This document shows positions 47,279 to 56,539 of a stretch of 64,000 bases of DNA, one piece after another. The DNA comes from CAVSJR01 sp963728285 (GTDB taxonomy: Bacteria > Actinomycetota > UBA4738 > HRBIN12): positions 992,001 to 1,056,000 of the forward strand of contig CAVSJR010000001.1 in NCBI GenBank assembly GCA_963728285.1. The letters run 5' to 3'. Numbering within the stretch: the stretch's first letter is position 1; each line of letters opens with the position of its first letter. The position numbers were made by a program, and so were the translations under genes. The notes under the pieces are model-generated. The model worked only from the letters and a program-made list of their open reading frames with translations, did not search any database and was not told where the DNA came from.

Positions 47279-48108
47279 ATGCTGCTGCTGCGACGCGTGC
47301 TCCCCTCACTCGTCCTGCTGATCGCGATGACGGCCACCGCCGGTGCCGGCGTTCGCTCACTCGCGCGAGGGGGCTCGGCCCGGGCGCTCGGTCGTCTCCG
47401 ACACGTTCGACCGCCAGGATGCCGCCACGCTCGGTGATGCAGACTCCGGCCAGCAATGGGAGTACGCCAACGGCACCTGGAGCGTCGACGCCGCCAACGG
47501 CGGTCTTCAACGCGGACAGCTCGATCGCCGAGGCGACCCTCGACTCCGACCTCTCCGACGAGTTCAAGGCGGAGGCCGACATCACGCTCTCATCCGAGTC
47601 CCTGCGCGCGAATGCCGGCCTCACGATCCTGCACACGCGACCACGCCAACCACGTCTTCTGCAAGGTCGAGGTCACCGAGGGCCATCCCAAGGGCTTCAT
47701 CAGCATCGGGAAGTTCGTCGACGGCCGTGGGAGATCGTTGCTTGGACCCGCCTCCTACGAGGACGGCCTGGGGCTGCACAACGGTCGGACCTATCACGCC
47801 ATCTGCAAGCGCCGAGGCGATCGGATCAGCTGGCGGATCTCCGGAGGTGACCTCGACACGGCCGGAACGCGTGCACTACACGCTGTCGGCCGAGGACATC
47901 GCCGCGTTCGGCGACGCGACGGCACACGGCCTGCGGGCACGCGTCGCCTCGGGACGAGGACGACGGCGGCACGCGCTGGGACAACTTCGACGTGGTGGCC
48001 CTTCCGCCCGAGCGCGCGGATAAGGCCGGAGCGGTCGCCGGCTGCACGGTCCGGCCGATCAGGACGCGTTCGCCGCGACGGCGTGAACGATGCGATCCTC
48101 GATCCTGA
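47279..48108 (+). pseudogene. Secreted protein of unknown function, five frameshifts
   Basis: A signal peptide MLLLRRVLPSLVLLIAMTAT follows GGAGGAA. The downstream pieces, each one frame (+1) on from the last, are SDTFDRQDAATLGDADSGQQ, SSIAEATLDSDLSDEFKAEA, DHANHVFCKVEVTEGHPKGF, GLHNGRTYHAICKRRGD, VHYTLSAEDIAAFGDATAHG and GGTRWDNFDVVALPP. The pattern (a DTF opening, a hydrophobic beta-rich core, and a closing WDNFDV) is typical of extracellular jelly-roll, LamG- or DUF1080-like domains. The end is uncertain: the last frame closes at 48,108, inside the end of the convergent carboxypeptidase gene, and another frame closes at 48,023. Confidence 0.6.
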
Positions 48109-49357
48109 CCGAGGCGTCCTTCGATATCCCTCGCGAGAGGATCGAGAACTCGGCCCACGTCCCCGTCCGCTCGAGCTTGACCCACCCCGAGAGCGCCGAG
48201 ATCCGGTCGAGCGTGCCCGTCTTGGCGCGTACGTCGACCGTTCGGAGCCGGTGCGCGAGCGTCCCCTGCCCTCCCCTCGGGAGCGCCCGCCGCAGCTCGT
48301 CGGTCCACAACGCGCCGTCGGCCGCCCACAGGAGCCGGACGATCCCGGAGGCGGTCACGCGGTTCGCGTAGGAGAGCCCGGACGAGTCGTGCGCCTCCAC
48401 CCTGACGCCGTGGGAGCGAGCCCACGCCTCGATCGCGGCCGCCCCCTTCCTGATGGTTCCGCGGGGGCCCGAGCGCTCGAGGCCCAGGCGCTTGCCGAGG
48501 ACCTCGGCGGCGAAGTTCTTCGACTTGACGTTCACGCGGCGCAGCAGGCCCTCGAGGGGCCGCGACCGAACCTCGGCGAATCGCGCGAGTCCTCGCGGCG
48601 CCTTGCCGGCTCCCGGCTTGCCGCCGACTCGGACGCCCAACGCGCGGAGCTGTTTGGTGAGCGAGGCGGCGGCCCGCCGCTCCGGATCCCGGATGTGGCG
48701 CCCGCGCGCCTCGTTGTGCTCGAACGTCAGCGCCGTGGGCAGGGCAACCTCGTCGGAGGGGAACGATGGCTTCCACCCTCGGGCCCACCAGTCGTGGGCG
48801 AAGTACCCGGTGCTTCCGAAGACCCGGCCTCGGATCCGCCGGACCCCGGCGGCCCGAACCCGCCGGGCGAGGTCACGCATCGCCGACCGGTCCGTCTCGG
48901 GGTCGCCGGCGCCGAGGATCCACAATCGCCCGCTGATGCTGCGTCCGGGCAGGCGTCCGGATGCGGCCTGCGTCGCGACCCGAAAGTCGGGCCCGAGGCG
49001 ATCGAGGATCGCCATCGAGAGCAGCAGTTTCTCGTTGGAGGCGGGGGTCCTGCGGACGCCCGCCTTGTGGCGGTAGAGGTAGGTGCCGGCGGAGCCGACG
49101 CAGACCGAGACGGGCCGTCCCGCCGTCAACCGGTCGATCCTTCGAATCCACCCGGGACGTGCCGGCGCCACGGCCGGATCCTCGATACCGCTCGCGGCCG
49201 GCGACGGAGAGGGCGAGGGTGGCGGCGATTGCGAGGGTTCCACCTGCGCGGCCTCGGGATCGGCCGGTGGATCGCTCGGCGCCGCGGAAGCGGACGCGCC
49301 CGCGAGGACCGGCCCGGCGGTGAGGACGACGAGCAGCACGCCCCGCGCATATCGCAT
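48059..49357 (-). CDS. dacB: D-alanyl-D-alanine carboxypeptidase/endopeptidase (PBP4, peptidase S13)
   Basis: This 432-residue exported serine peptidase acts on peptidoglycan. A signal peptide (residues 1-26) precedes a Pro/Ser-rich linker (about 28-56). The catalytic SxxK is S107-N-E-K110 in RRTPASNEKLLLS, the second motif lies in DSSGLSYANRV, and the third is KTG in VRAKTGTLDRISALSGWV. The ATG at 49357 immediately precedes the signal. The long linker suggests the domain is held away from the membrane. It converges on the frameshifted secreted protein gene. Confidence 0.93.
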   Translation of the reverse strand: MRYARGVLLVVLTAGPVLAGASASAAPSDPPADPEAAQVEPSQSPPPSPSPSPAASGIEDPAVAPARPGWIRRIDRLTAGRPVSVCVGSAGTYLYRHKAGVRRTPASNEKLLLSMAILDRLGPDFRVATQAASGRLPGRSISGRLWILGAGDPETDRSAMRDLARRVRAAGVRRIRGRVFGSTGYFAHDWWARGWKPSFPSDEVALPTALTFEHNEARGRHIRDPERRAAASLTKQLRALGVRVGGKPGAGKAPRGLARFAEVRSRPLEGLLRRVNVKSKNFAAEVLGKRLGLERSGPRGTIRKGAAAIEAWARSHGVRVEAHDSSGLSYANRVTASGIVRLLWAADGALWTDELRRALPRGGQGTLAHRLRTVDVRAKTGTLDRISALSGWVKLERTGTWAEFSILSRGISKDASVRIEDRIVHAVAANAS

Positions 49358-49678
49358 GCAGCAATCGCTCCTTCTCTTTCTCTTTGACGCCGATCTGCTT
49401 CGCGATCGGAGATGTGGGTAACAGACGCCAACGTATCGAAGAAGTTCTCGACCCCCGACGCCCCACGCCTTGAGACCATGCCGACCCCATCCACGGCCCC
49501 AGCCCCCACCCATCCCGCCTTGATCTTCGGGCCGCGCCGCCTCGCTGCGGGCGGTTCCCGTTGCGGTGAAGTGGCATCGACCGGCGCGCCAGCCGGCGCC
49601 TCGCGGAGCTATTGTATGGAAGTGCAACTAGACCCGCCCACCTGCGAGTTCGCCGGGGTTCGCCACCGCGCTGGACTT

Positions 49679-49707
49679 CCCCGAAGGACTTAGGTCTTTC
49701 GTTGGGG
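49679..49707 (+). promoter_or_regulatory. Strong leader hairpin upstream of the glycosidase-like gene
   Basis: CGAAGGAC-TTAG-GTCTTTCG forms an 8-base stem (one wobble) that is extended by CCC on the left and GGGG on the right after a two-base bulge. It ends 74 bases before the gene's GTG. It could be an RNA regulatory element or a protein-binding site; I do not recognise a known riboswitch. Confidence 0.45.
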
Positions 49708-49713
49708 TTCCCA

Positions 49714-49723
49714 GGACTAGTCC
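49714..49723. promoter_or_regulatory. Perfect palindrome GGACTAGTCC
   Basis: This 10-base perfect palindrome lies 6 bases after the hairpin at 49,679-49,707 and shares its GGACT core (AGGACTTAGGTC). Two related palindromic units in tandem suggest a paired operator or a two-hairpin leader. Confidence 0.4.
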
Positions 49724-49781
49724 ATCCGCGTTATCGTGTCCAACCTGTCTGTCAGGCGCCTCACCCCCCGAGGAGAACATC

Positions 49782-51276
49782 GTGCCCCCTAGGCGAACGA
49801 CGAACGCAGCGCGTCCGTCGCCCCGTTCTCGCCGCGTTGTCGATCGTCCTGGTGATGGTCTCCCTCGTGGTGGCGTTCGCGGCGGAACCCGCGCTCGCGG
49901 GGAGAAAGCGGACGTACAGGCTCAAGAAGGGCGTCACGCTGACCAACATCTCCCGGCGTGGCCCGGTGAAGATCCACCTCATCACCATCACGAATCCGGC
50001 CGATCGCTCGGCGACGATCGACGTCGGCTCTGCCGGGAGGTCGTTCCCCGCCTGGAAGCGACCGAGCGACATCGGGCGGGCCTATCGCGCGATCGCCGCG
50101 GTGAACGGCGACTTCGCCCGCGACGGCCGTCCGATCCACCCGACGGCGGAGGACGGCGACCTGCGGTCGAGCGGCCTCGCGACCGGCGTCGCGTTCGCGA
50201 TGTCGAACAGCGAGCGGCGCGGCTTCGCCAACCGGCCGAACGTGCGGGTCGACGCCAACACGAGCAATCCGCAGGCCGGCAACTTCAAGATCGACCGATG
50301 GAACGCCGGCGGGGCCGGCAGCGGGAGGATCGTCGGCTACACGCCGGTGGGCGGAAGCGTCGAACGACCCGAGAAGGACAACTGCACCGCGAGGCTGCTC
50401 CCCGCGGAGGGCACCGCCGGGAGGCGGCAGTGGGGCCGCGACGGCACCGTCAAGCGAACCTACGTGGTGGAACGACAGCCCGAGCCGTGCCCGAACGAGG
50501 CGGCGTTCGTCGGCGACGAGCCCGGCACCGTGGTGATCGCGACCAAGCGCGACGGGGGCCAGGCCGACACGATCAAGGCCCTGAGCATCGGCGACAAGGT
50601 GACGATCTCGTGGGGGGTCGGCTGGGGCGGCGTCCTCGACGTGATCGGCGGCGCGCCGCAGCTCCTCGCCGACCGCGACGGCAACGGCAACCCAACGGTC
50701 ACCGCGCCGAAGTACTGCGGCTCGTACTTCTGCAGCAAGAACCCCCGAACGGGCGTGGGCGTGAACCACGCGTGCGTCGCGGGCCACGACGGATGCAAGG
50801 TCTTCATCATGACCGTCGATGGGCGCCAGCCCGGCTATTCGGTCGGCATGGATCTCGTCCAGCTCGCCGGCAGTTCGAGCGCGTCGGGGCGGACTGGGCG
50901 ATCAACATCGACGGCGGCGGCGGCGCCGCGATGTGGGTCGCCAACCGCGGCCGTTACTGCCAGAAGGCGACGGCGGGCGGGTGCCTCGTGAGCCGCCCGT
51001 CCGATCCATCGGGCGAGCGGCCCGCGGTGAGCAGCCTGATGGTGCTTCCCGACTCGGATCGGGGAGAGCCGCTCATTCAGGGTGGCCGAGGCTGCGCCGC
51101 TCCTGCCGGACACGACGGCCGCGGAGAGCCTGGCGAACACGAACCTGGCGCTCACGGACCCGGGGTCCACCGGTGGGCTGCTGGATGCGATCTTCGGCGG
51201 AGAGCTCGGCCGCGCGCCGGCGCGCTCCTCCGTTCTTTGGCAAGACGTGAAGGTGTATCGAGCTTCGAGACGATAG
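49782..51276 (+). CDS. Exported phosphodiester glycosidase-like (NAGPA/DUF2233) protein, three frameshifts
   Basis: This exported protein resembles the phosphodiester glycosidase family. A hydrophobic signal VLAALSIVLVMVSLVVAFAA is followed by VKIHLITITNPADRSATIDV, AYRAIAAVNGDFARDG, and the family hallmark AINIDGGGGAAMWVANRG near the C-terminus. Frame changes occur near 49,800 (+1), 50,875 (one base missing) and 51,080 (+1), giving about 498 codons when joined. GAGGAG precedes the GTG at 49,782. A metallophosphoesterase gene follows after 32 bases, so both may act on phosphorylated cell-surface glycans or exopolymers. Confidence 0.8.
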
Positions 51277-51308
51277 CCGTCCCCGAGTAGGAGGTTCCCC
51301 CCGAACCG

Positions 51309-52436
51309 ATGTCGAACCGCAGGATTCGCCACATCTCGCTCATCGTGGGCATCGTCGTCCTGGCTGCCCTCGGAGGCGTCCTCCTGTGGCCCGCCGCATC
51401 GGGCACGCCGGCGAAGGGCGATCGTCGGATCCGGCCGCTGGCGCAGGCGACGTCGGAAGCGAGCGCCGTCTCTCCCACGCCGGACCCGTCGTCCAGCTCG
51501 TCCGCGACTCCCTCGGCCGAACCCTCCTCCGGCGCCGCCGTGACGTCACCGACGGAGTCACCCGCCGCGCCGAGCCCGAGCGCCGTGGAGAGCACGGTCC
51601 CGGCGTACGTGATCGCCGCCGCGGGCGACATCGCATGCGACCCGACGAACGAGTTCTTCCGCCATGGCCGCGGGACGGCGAGCTGGTGTCGCCAGGAGGA
51701 CACCGCGAACCTCGTCCGGGAGATCGACCCGGACATGGTGGTGCCCCTCGGCGACACGCAGTACGACGAGGGGAAGCTCGCCCAGTACAGGTCCTCGTAC
51801 GCGTCCTCGTGGGGCAGGTTCAAGTCCATCACGTACCCCGTCCTCGGCAACCACGAGTACTACGACGGCAAGCCGTCGGGCTATTTCGACTATTTCGGAC
51901 CGCAGGCCGGGGACGCGTACCGCGGCTGGTACAGCATGAACCGGGCGGGCTGGCATCTCATGATCCTGAACTCCAACTGCACCTACGAGGTCGATTGCAG
52001 GCCTGGGTCGGCAGAGTATGAGTGGCTCAAGCAGGATCTCGCCTCGAGCGCCTCGACCTGTCAGGTCGCGTTCATGCACCATCCGCTGTTCTCGTCGGGA
52101 CCCCACGGCAGCGAGCGGTCGGTGACCCCGCTGTGGCGCGTGCTTCGCGAAGCCGGCGTCGAGCTCGTCCTCGTGGCGCACGAGCACATCTACGAGCGAT
52201 TCGCGAAGCAGAACGCCGACGGTGAGCGGGACCCCGACGGCATCCGCCAGATCACGGTGGGCACCGGGGGCGCCGAGCACTACTGGATCGAGCGGAGGGA
52301 ACCCAACAGCATCAAGAGCAACGCGAAGACCTTCGGGGTCCTGAAGCTGTCGCTCTCCGAGAGCTCGTACGAATGGCGATTCATGGGGGTCGGCCGCAGG
52401 GGATTCACCGACTCGGGCACCGACGTCTGTCGCTGA
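51309..52436 (+). CDS. Membrane-anchored metallophosphoesterase
   Basis: This 375-residue calcineurin-like phosphoesterase has an N-terminal membrane segment (about residues 9-28), a Ser/Pro/Ala-rich linker (about 45-97), and then the metal-binding motifs in order: AAGDIAC, VPLGDTQYD, YPVLGNHEYYDG, MHHPLFSSGPHG and LVAHEHIYERF. This places it near the purple acid phosphatase-like group. It probably faces the outside of the cell. It is in the same orientation as the glycosidase-like gene and converges on the histidine kinase gene. Substrate is unknown. Confidence 0.9.
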   Translation: MSNRRIRHISLIVGIVVLAALGGVLLWPAASGTPAKGDRRIRPLAQATSEASAVSPTPDPSSSSSATPSAEPSSGAAVTSPTESPAAPSPSAVESTVPAYVIAAAGDIACDPTNEFFRHGRGTASWCRQEDTANLVREIDPDMVVPLGDTQYDEGKLAQYRSSYASSWGRFKSITYPVLGNHEYYDGKPSGYFDYFGPQAGDAYRGWYSMNRAGWHLMILNSNCTYEVDCRPGSAEYEWLKQDLASSASTCQVAFMHHPLFSSGPHGSERSVTPLWRVLREAGVELVLVAHEHIYERFAKQNADGERDPDGIRQITVGTGGAEHYWIERREPNSIKSNAKTFGVLKLSLSESSYEWRFMGVGRRGFTDSGTDVCR

Positions 52437-52449
52437 GCCCGAGGCCGGC

Positions 52450-54450
52450 TCAGCCGGTGCTCGTCGGCTGAGCGTCTCCGAGCTGGTCGGGCCGCGATGC
52501 GGCGAGGAAGACGCGGAACGATGACCCTCCGCCCGGCCGATCCTCGACCCACGCCCGGCCTCCGTGCAGGGATGCGAATCGGGCGACGAGCGAGAGGCCG
52601 ATCCCGCTGCCTCCCTCCCTCGCGTCCGGGCCTCGACGGAACTCGTCGAAGACCGCTGCCTTGAGAGCGTCGGAGACGCCCGGCCCCTCGTCGTCGACCA
52701 TGATGACGGCGCCGTCCTCCGCGCCGACCACCGAGATCCACACGGGCGTGCCCCGGGGGGTGTGGCGAGCCACGTTGGAGAGCAGGTTCTCCAGGATCCG
52801 CTCGACCTTCGTGCGGTCCACCGGGATCGTCAGGGGATCGGCGTCGATGTGCACCGGGCGACCCCCCACCGCGTCGCTGTCCTGGACCACCCGGCGGACG
52901 AGCTCCGCGAGGTCCTCATCCTCGAGCCTGGGCTCGATGATGCCCCGATCCAGCCGGTCGAGATCCAGGAGGTCGGAGAGGAGCTCGTCCATCTTCCGGG
53001 CGCGCGTCATGATCGTGCGCAGGAGGTCCCGGTGCTGGTCCTCCGAGAGCTCGTGGCCGAGCTGGTCGATCGTCGCGGCCGCCGTGTGGATCGCCGTGAG
53101 CGGCGTCTTCAGGTCGTGCGACAACGTGTGGAGCAGGGTGTTCTTCAGGATGTCGAGGACCCGCAGGCGATCGGACGCCTTCTTCTCTCGCCCGAGCGCC
53201 TCCCGGACTGCGTCCTCGGCCTGCTTGCGCTGCGTCACGTCGAACATGACGCCGAGCATGTGCAGCGGGCGGCCGTCCTCGCCTCGAACGACCGCCGCCT
53301 CGTCGTGGAACCATAGCCACCCGTCTGTGGACGGCGTGCGCATCCGGTAGTCGGCGCGAAACATCTCTCCCGTGATGTGCGAGTGCTCCTCGGTGTCGCG
53401 GACGCGCTCGATGTCATCGGGGTGGCAGAACGATGCCATGGGATGGGGGTGCTCCATCCATTCCTGCGGGGTCATCCCGAAGATCTCCTGCACCTGCGGG
53501 CTGACATAGAGCCAGGCGCCATCCGTGCTGAACTCGGAGTGGTAGACGATCGCGGGAAGCCGTTCGACGAGCGCTCGGTACCGCGCCTCGGCCTCCAGCC
53601 GCTGCTCCTCCGCCTGCTTCTGCTCGGTGATGTCCAGCATCACGCCCTTCCACGTCGCCAGCCCGGTCTCGGGATCGGGGACGAGGACCGCATCGTCGCG
53701 GAACCACAGGACGCGTCCATCCCGAGCGACCATTCGGTAGACGCTGCTGAATGCAGCGCTGTCGTCGTCGGTCAGGCGTTGCTCCCGGAGGACGGAATCT
53801 AGGTCCTCGAGATAGGTCAGCTTGCGCCACAAGAGGGGATCGGCCTGCCATTCGGCCGCGGTGTAGCCGAGCTTCTCCTCGGTCCGGCGGCTCACGTAGA
53901 CGTCTCGATATGGGGCCGAGGCGTCCGGGTCGGCGACCTGGGTGTATACGATCGCCGGAAGCTGCTCGACGAGCGACCGGTAGCGAGCCTCGGCATCTCG
54001 CAGGATGCGGAAGCGCTCGGAGGAGTGCGTGAATGCGCCCGGCTCCGTTGCGCGCACGAGGACGATCGGGTCGTCGTCCCCGGAGCCGGCGATGATCTCG
54101 GCCGAGATCTTCATCGCGACGATGTGGGTGTCGGTGACGATCGCGGCCATGAGGTCCTCGATCCACGTCCGGTCACAGAGCGTCGCCCGGGCGGTTCCCT
54201 CGTCTCCGAGGTCGGCCCAGAGGCCGAGGTCGAACGACGAGGCCCCGATCAGGTCATCGTGCGAGATCTCCGAGAGCGCGACGAACGCCTCATTGACGTC
54301 CAGCACGCGGCCCTCGGGGAGTCCCACCACCGCCATCGCCTCGGCGGTCTCGTGAAACAGCCGGCCGAGGAGCCCGGGCCGCGTGTGCACGGGGTCAGAC
54401 CCGGAGTGGTCTCCACTCGGCCGACCGGCGTCGGCCCGCGACATCGCCAT
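52450..54450 (-). CDS. PAS-domain sensor histidine kinase
   Basis: This 666-residue cytoplasmic kinase lacks membrane segments. Three PAS-type modules cover about residues 30-135 (degenerate), 155-285 and 290-415, each of the last two ending in the PAC-like DITEQKQAEE or DVTQRKQAED. The phosphoacceptor is H445 in LSHDLKTPLTAIH. The ATPase domain has ENLLSNVARHTP (N box), VDDEGPGVSD (G1) and GGSGIGLSLVARFASLHGG (G2). No canonical response regulator is adjacent; instead two degenerate receiver proteins lie upstream in the same direction (69-base gap to the first). The signal is unknown. Confidence 0.92.
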   Translation of the reverse strand: MAMSRADAGRPSGDHSGSDPVHTRPGLLGRLFHETAEAMAVVGLPEGRVLDVNEAFVALSEISHDDLIGASSFDLGLWADLGDEGTARATLCDRTWIEDLMAAIVTDTHIVAMKISAEIIAGSGDDDPIVLVRATEPGAFTHSSERFRILRDAEARYRSLVEQLPAIVYTQVADPDASAPYRDVYVSRRTEEKLGYTAAEWQADPLLWRKLTYLEDLDSVLREQRLTDDDSAAFSSVYRMVARDGRVLWFRDDAVLVPDPETGLATWKGVMLDITEQKQAEEQRLEAEARYRALVERLPAIVYHSEFSTDGAWLYVSPQVQEIFGMTPQEWMEHPHPMASFCHPDDIERVRDTEEHSHITGEMFRADYRMRTPSTDGWLWFHDEAAVVRGEDGRPLHMLGVMFDVTQRKQAEDAVREALGREKKASDRLRVLDILKNTLLHTLSHDLKTPLTAIHTAAATIDQLGHELSEDQHRDLLRTIMTRARKMDELLSDLLDLDRLDRGIIEPRLEDEDLAELVRRVVQDSDAVGGRPVHIDADPLTIPVDRTKVERILENLLSNVARHTPRGTPVWISVVGAEDGAVIMVDDEGPGVSDALKAAVFDEFRRGPDAREGGSGIGLSLVARFASLHGGRAWVEDRPGGGSSFRVFLAASRPDQLGDAQPTSTG

Positions 54451-54519
54451 GACAGAGACATCGGCCGGTCGAACAATCCGCTTGACCGCCCGCCCGGCGA
54501 GCCGGAGCGGAGGCCGAGG

Positions 54520-56287
54520 TCAGCGCCGGCGTCGCTTGAGCCCGAGCAGGAGGATGGGGCCCGTCAGGAGGTGAGCCGGGCGGGCGTTGCCGACGCCCCC
54601 GTCCGGATCCTCGCCGACGACGTGATCGTCCTGGCCGCCGCCGTGCCCGTCGCAATGCCCGTACCCGTGCCCGCCACCGTTTCCAGGGTGGTCGCAGTCA
54701 CCTTCGCCCGCTCCGTCTTCGCCGCCGCCCTGGTCGTCCCCGCCCTGGTCGTCCCCGCCCTGGTCGTCCCCGCCCTGGTCGTCCGCCGCCCTGGTCGTCC
54801 CCGCCTTGGTCGTCCCCGCCTTGATCGTCCCCGGGGCCTCCGCCTCCCTGATCGCCGTCGCCGTCTTGATCCCCGTCCCCTCCACCGTCTCCATCCTGAC
54901 CACCGTCTCCGCCACCACCGTCTCCGCCACCGCCACCGTCTCCGCCACCACCGTCTCCGCCACCACCGTCTCCGCCACCACCGTCTCCGCCACCACCGTC
55001 TCCGCCACCACCGTCTCCGCCACCACCGTCTCCGCCACCACCGTCTCCGCCACCACCGTCTCCGCCACCTTCGCCACTCGAGCCGCCGTCACCTTGGCCA
55101 CCGTCGTGAGTCGAGCCCTGGGTCCCATCCGGCTCGGCGGCTCCTCCGCCTGCAGCGGTCCCGCTCGTGGAGCTGGGGTCGCTCGCCGAAGCGGCTCCAT
55201 CCCCGGCGCCGGTCGAATCCGCTCCGGGGGTCCTCGACGGCGTCGGGTCATGGCCGCTCTGGACGGCGGGGGTCGGCGGGGCTCCACCGAGGAGGAGGGC
55301 ATCGAGATCGGCGTTCGCCCACTCCGCCACCGGCGCCAGCACCGTGAGCACGGCGACGGCGATGCCCGGAGGCGACGTGGCGATGATGGGGCGCAGCGTC
55401 GTCTCGATCTCGCGATCCAGCGCGGTGACGTCGCCTCCCGCCTCGAGCATCTGCGATCGCCGCTCCACGAGATCGCGGGCGATCGCGGGGGCGTTCACGA
55501 TCCTGGCGCCGTGCAACGAATGGACCAGATCCCCGAGCCGCTCCTCCGATGCGAGCAGCAGGACCGACGATTGCGGCCCGACGTGAACGCCGGCGAAGTA
55601 CGCGGTACCGCGAGGGGCGAACAGGTTCTCAAGCTGCGTCCGGTAGATCGTCAACCCCACGACCATGACGAATGCCGCCGCAGCGGCCAGCAGCGGCACG
55701 AGCCCGCCGCGCCCTCGCCATGTCAGGGGCGCCGCCGGTCCCGGGGCCGTCTCCGGTGCGGCCGAGAGCCGGGTCGCGTTCGGGCTTTGGACGGTCGCCG
55801 CGGCCGCGCCGGCGAGGACGAGTTCCGGCTCGGGCTGCGGCACAACGACGACGGGGTCGGGCGGCGGTCGACGGTCGAACGCGGGCTGAACGTCGATCGC
55901 GATGTCGGGTGAGCGGCAGAGCGAGACGAGCACGAATGCGAGCTCGGCGAGGCCGACGCCTTCCTCTAGGTAGGAGTCGGCTCCACGGGAGGACAGGGGG
56001 AGAGGGACGCCGCCGCCTTCGGGAGTCACGACCACGACCCGCGCCGCCGGCGCCGCGCTCCGGACCTGTCGAACGGCATCTTGGGTCGCGTCGAACGCGA
56101 TGCCCGCATGAATCACGACGGCGTCGGCCGCGTACTTCTTGGCCATCCATGACGCATCGCCGGCGCTGGCGGCCTGGCCGATGACCTCGATGTCCCCGGA
56201 GGCTTGCAGGAAGAAGCGCACGACGTCACGGCTCATGGCCGTGTCCGCTGCGATCACCACCTTCAGTGGCGCTTCGACTGCCGACAT
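54520..56287 (-). CDS. Membrane protein with degenerate receiver domain and GGGGD-repeat tail (copy 1), one frameshift
   Basis: Residues 1-125 look like a receiver domain (VVIAADTAMSRDVVRFFLQA, DAVVIHAGIAF, ARVVVVTP, ADSYLEEGVGLAEL), but the phosphoacceptor Asp is replaced by His and the conserved Lys by Glu, so it should not be phosphorylated normally. A membrane segment, LVPLLAAAAAFVMVVGLTIY, lies near residue 200. A globular part (about 220-330) follows, then an acidic Gly-rich tail with tandem GGGGD and DDQGG repeats. The C-terminus is a short hydrophobic run and KRRRR. An extra base near 54,785 splits the tail. It lies upstream of the histidine kinase and downstream of a paralogue. Confidence 0.75.
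54902..55069. repeat. 15-bp tandem repeat encoding GGGGD units
   Basis: About 11 near-identical copies of a 15-base unit (plus-strand form accgtctccgccacc, with one variant) run head to tail. On the minus strand they encode repeated Gly-Gly-Gly-Gly-Asp within the tail of the degenerate-receiver protein. A second 15-base repeat (gtcgtccccgccctg) at about 54,729-54,830 encodes DDQGG units. Long open frames on the plus strand here are by-products of the repeat. Confidence 0.9.
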
Positions 56288-56539
56288 TCACGCTCCTCGG
56301 GCATCGCGGAACCGGGCAGGCTTCACCCACCTCGTTGGATGTATCGGAATCCGAGGAACCGCAAAAGAGGGACCGAGGGCTGATTCCGTCGAGCGAGCGG
56401 GGATGCCCCGTTTGGGGGATGGAGGGCTTCAGGCGGGTGACGCGGGGCTCCGCGGGAGCCGGGGGCGGCGTCGACGGATCCGAGGGATGTGCGAGGTTTC
56501 GGTCGGGCCGGATGCGGCCGTGCCGAAAGGGTCGGTCAG

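Larger units (their letters stand above)
49358..49781. other. 424-base intergenic region between divergent envelope genes
   Basis: This gap separates dacB (minus) from the glycosidase-like gene (plus). On the dacB strand it contains a G-rich block with four G-tracts (49,497-49,516), about 140 bases upstream of the dacB start. On the plus side it contains a strong hairpin (49,679-49,707) and a perfect palindrome (49,714-49,723). A short frame from 49,612 appears to be only an upstream extension of the next gene's frame. No RNA gene was recognised. Confidence 0.5.

Noticed and set aside
54902..55069. CRISPR array
   Set aside because: The repeat unit is 15 bases without spacers and is coding for GGGGD.
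54806..55912. Long plus-strand open frames with VSATT or HHRLR repeats
   Set aside because: They are by-products of the 15-base tandem repeats; the minus strand has the receiver-like domain, membrane helix and a sensible start.
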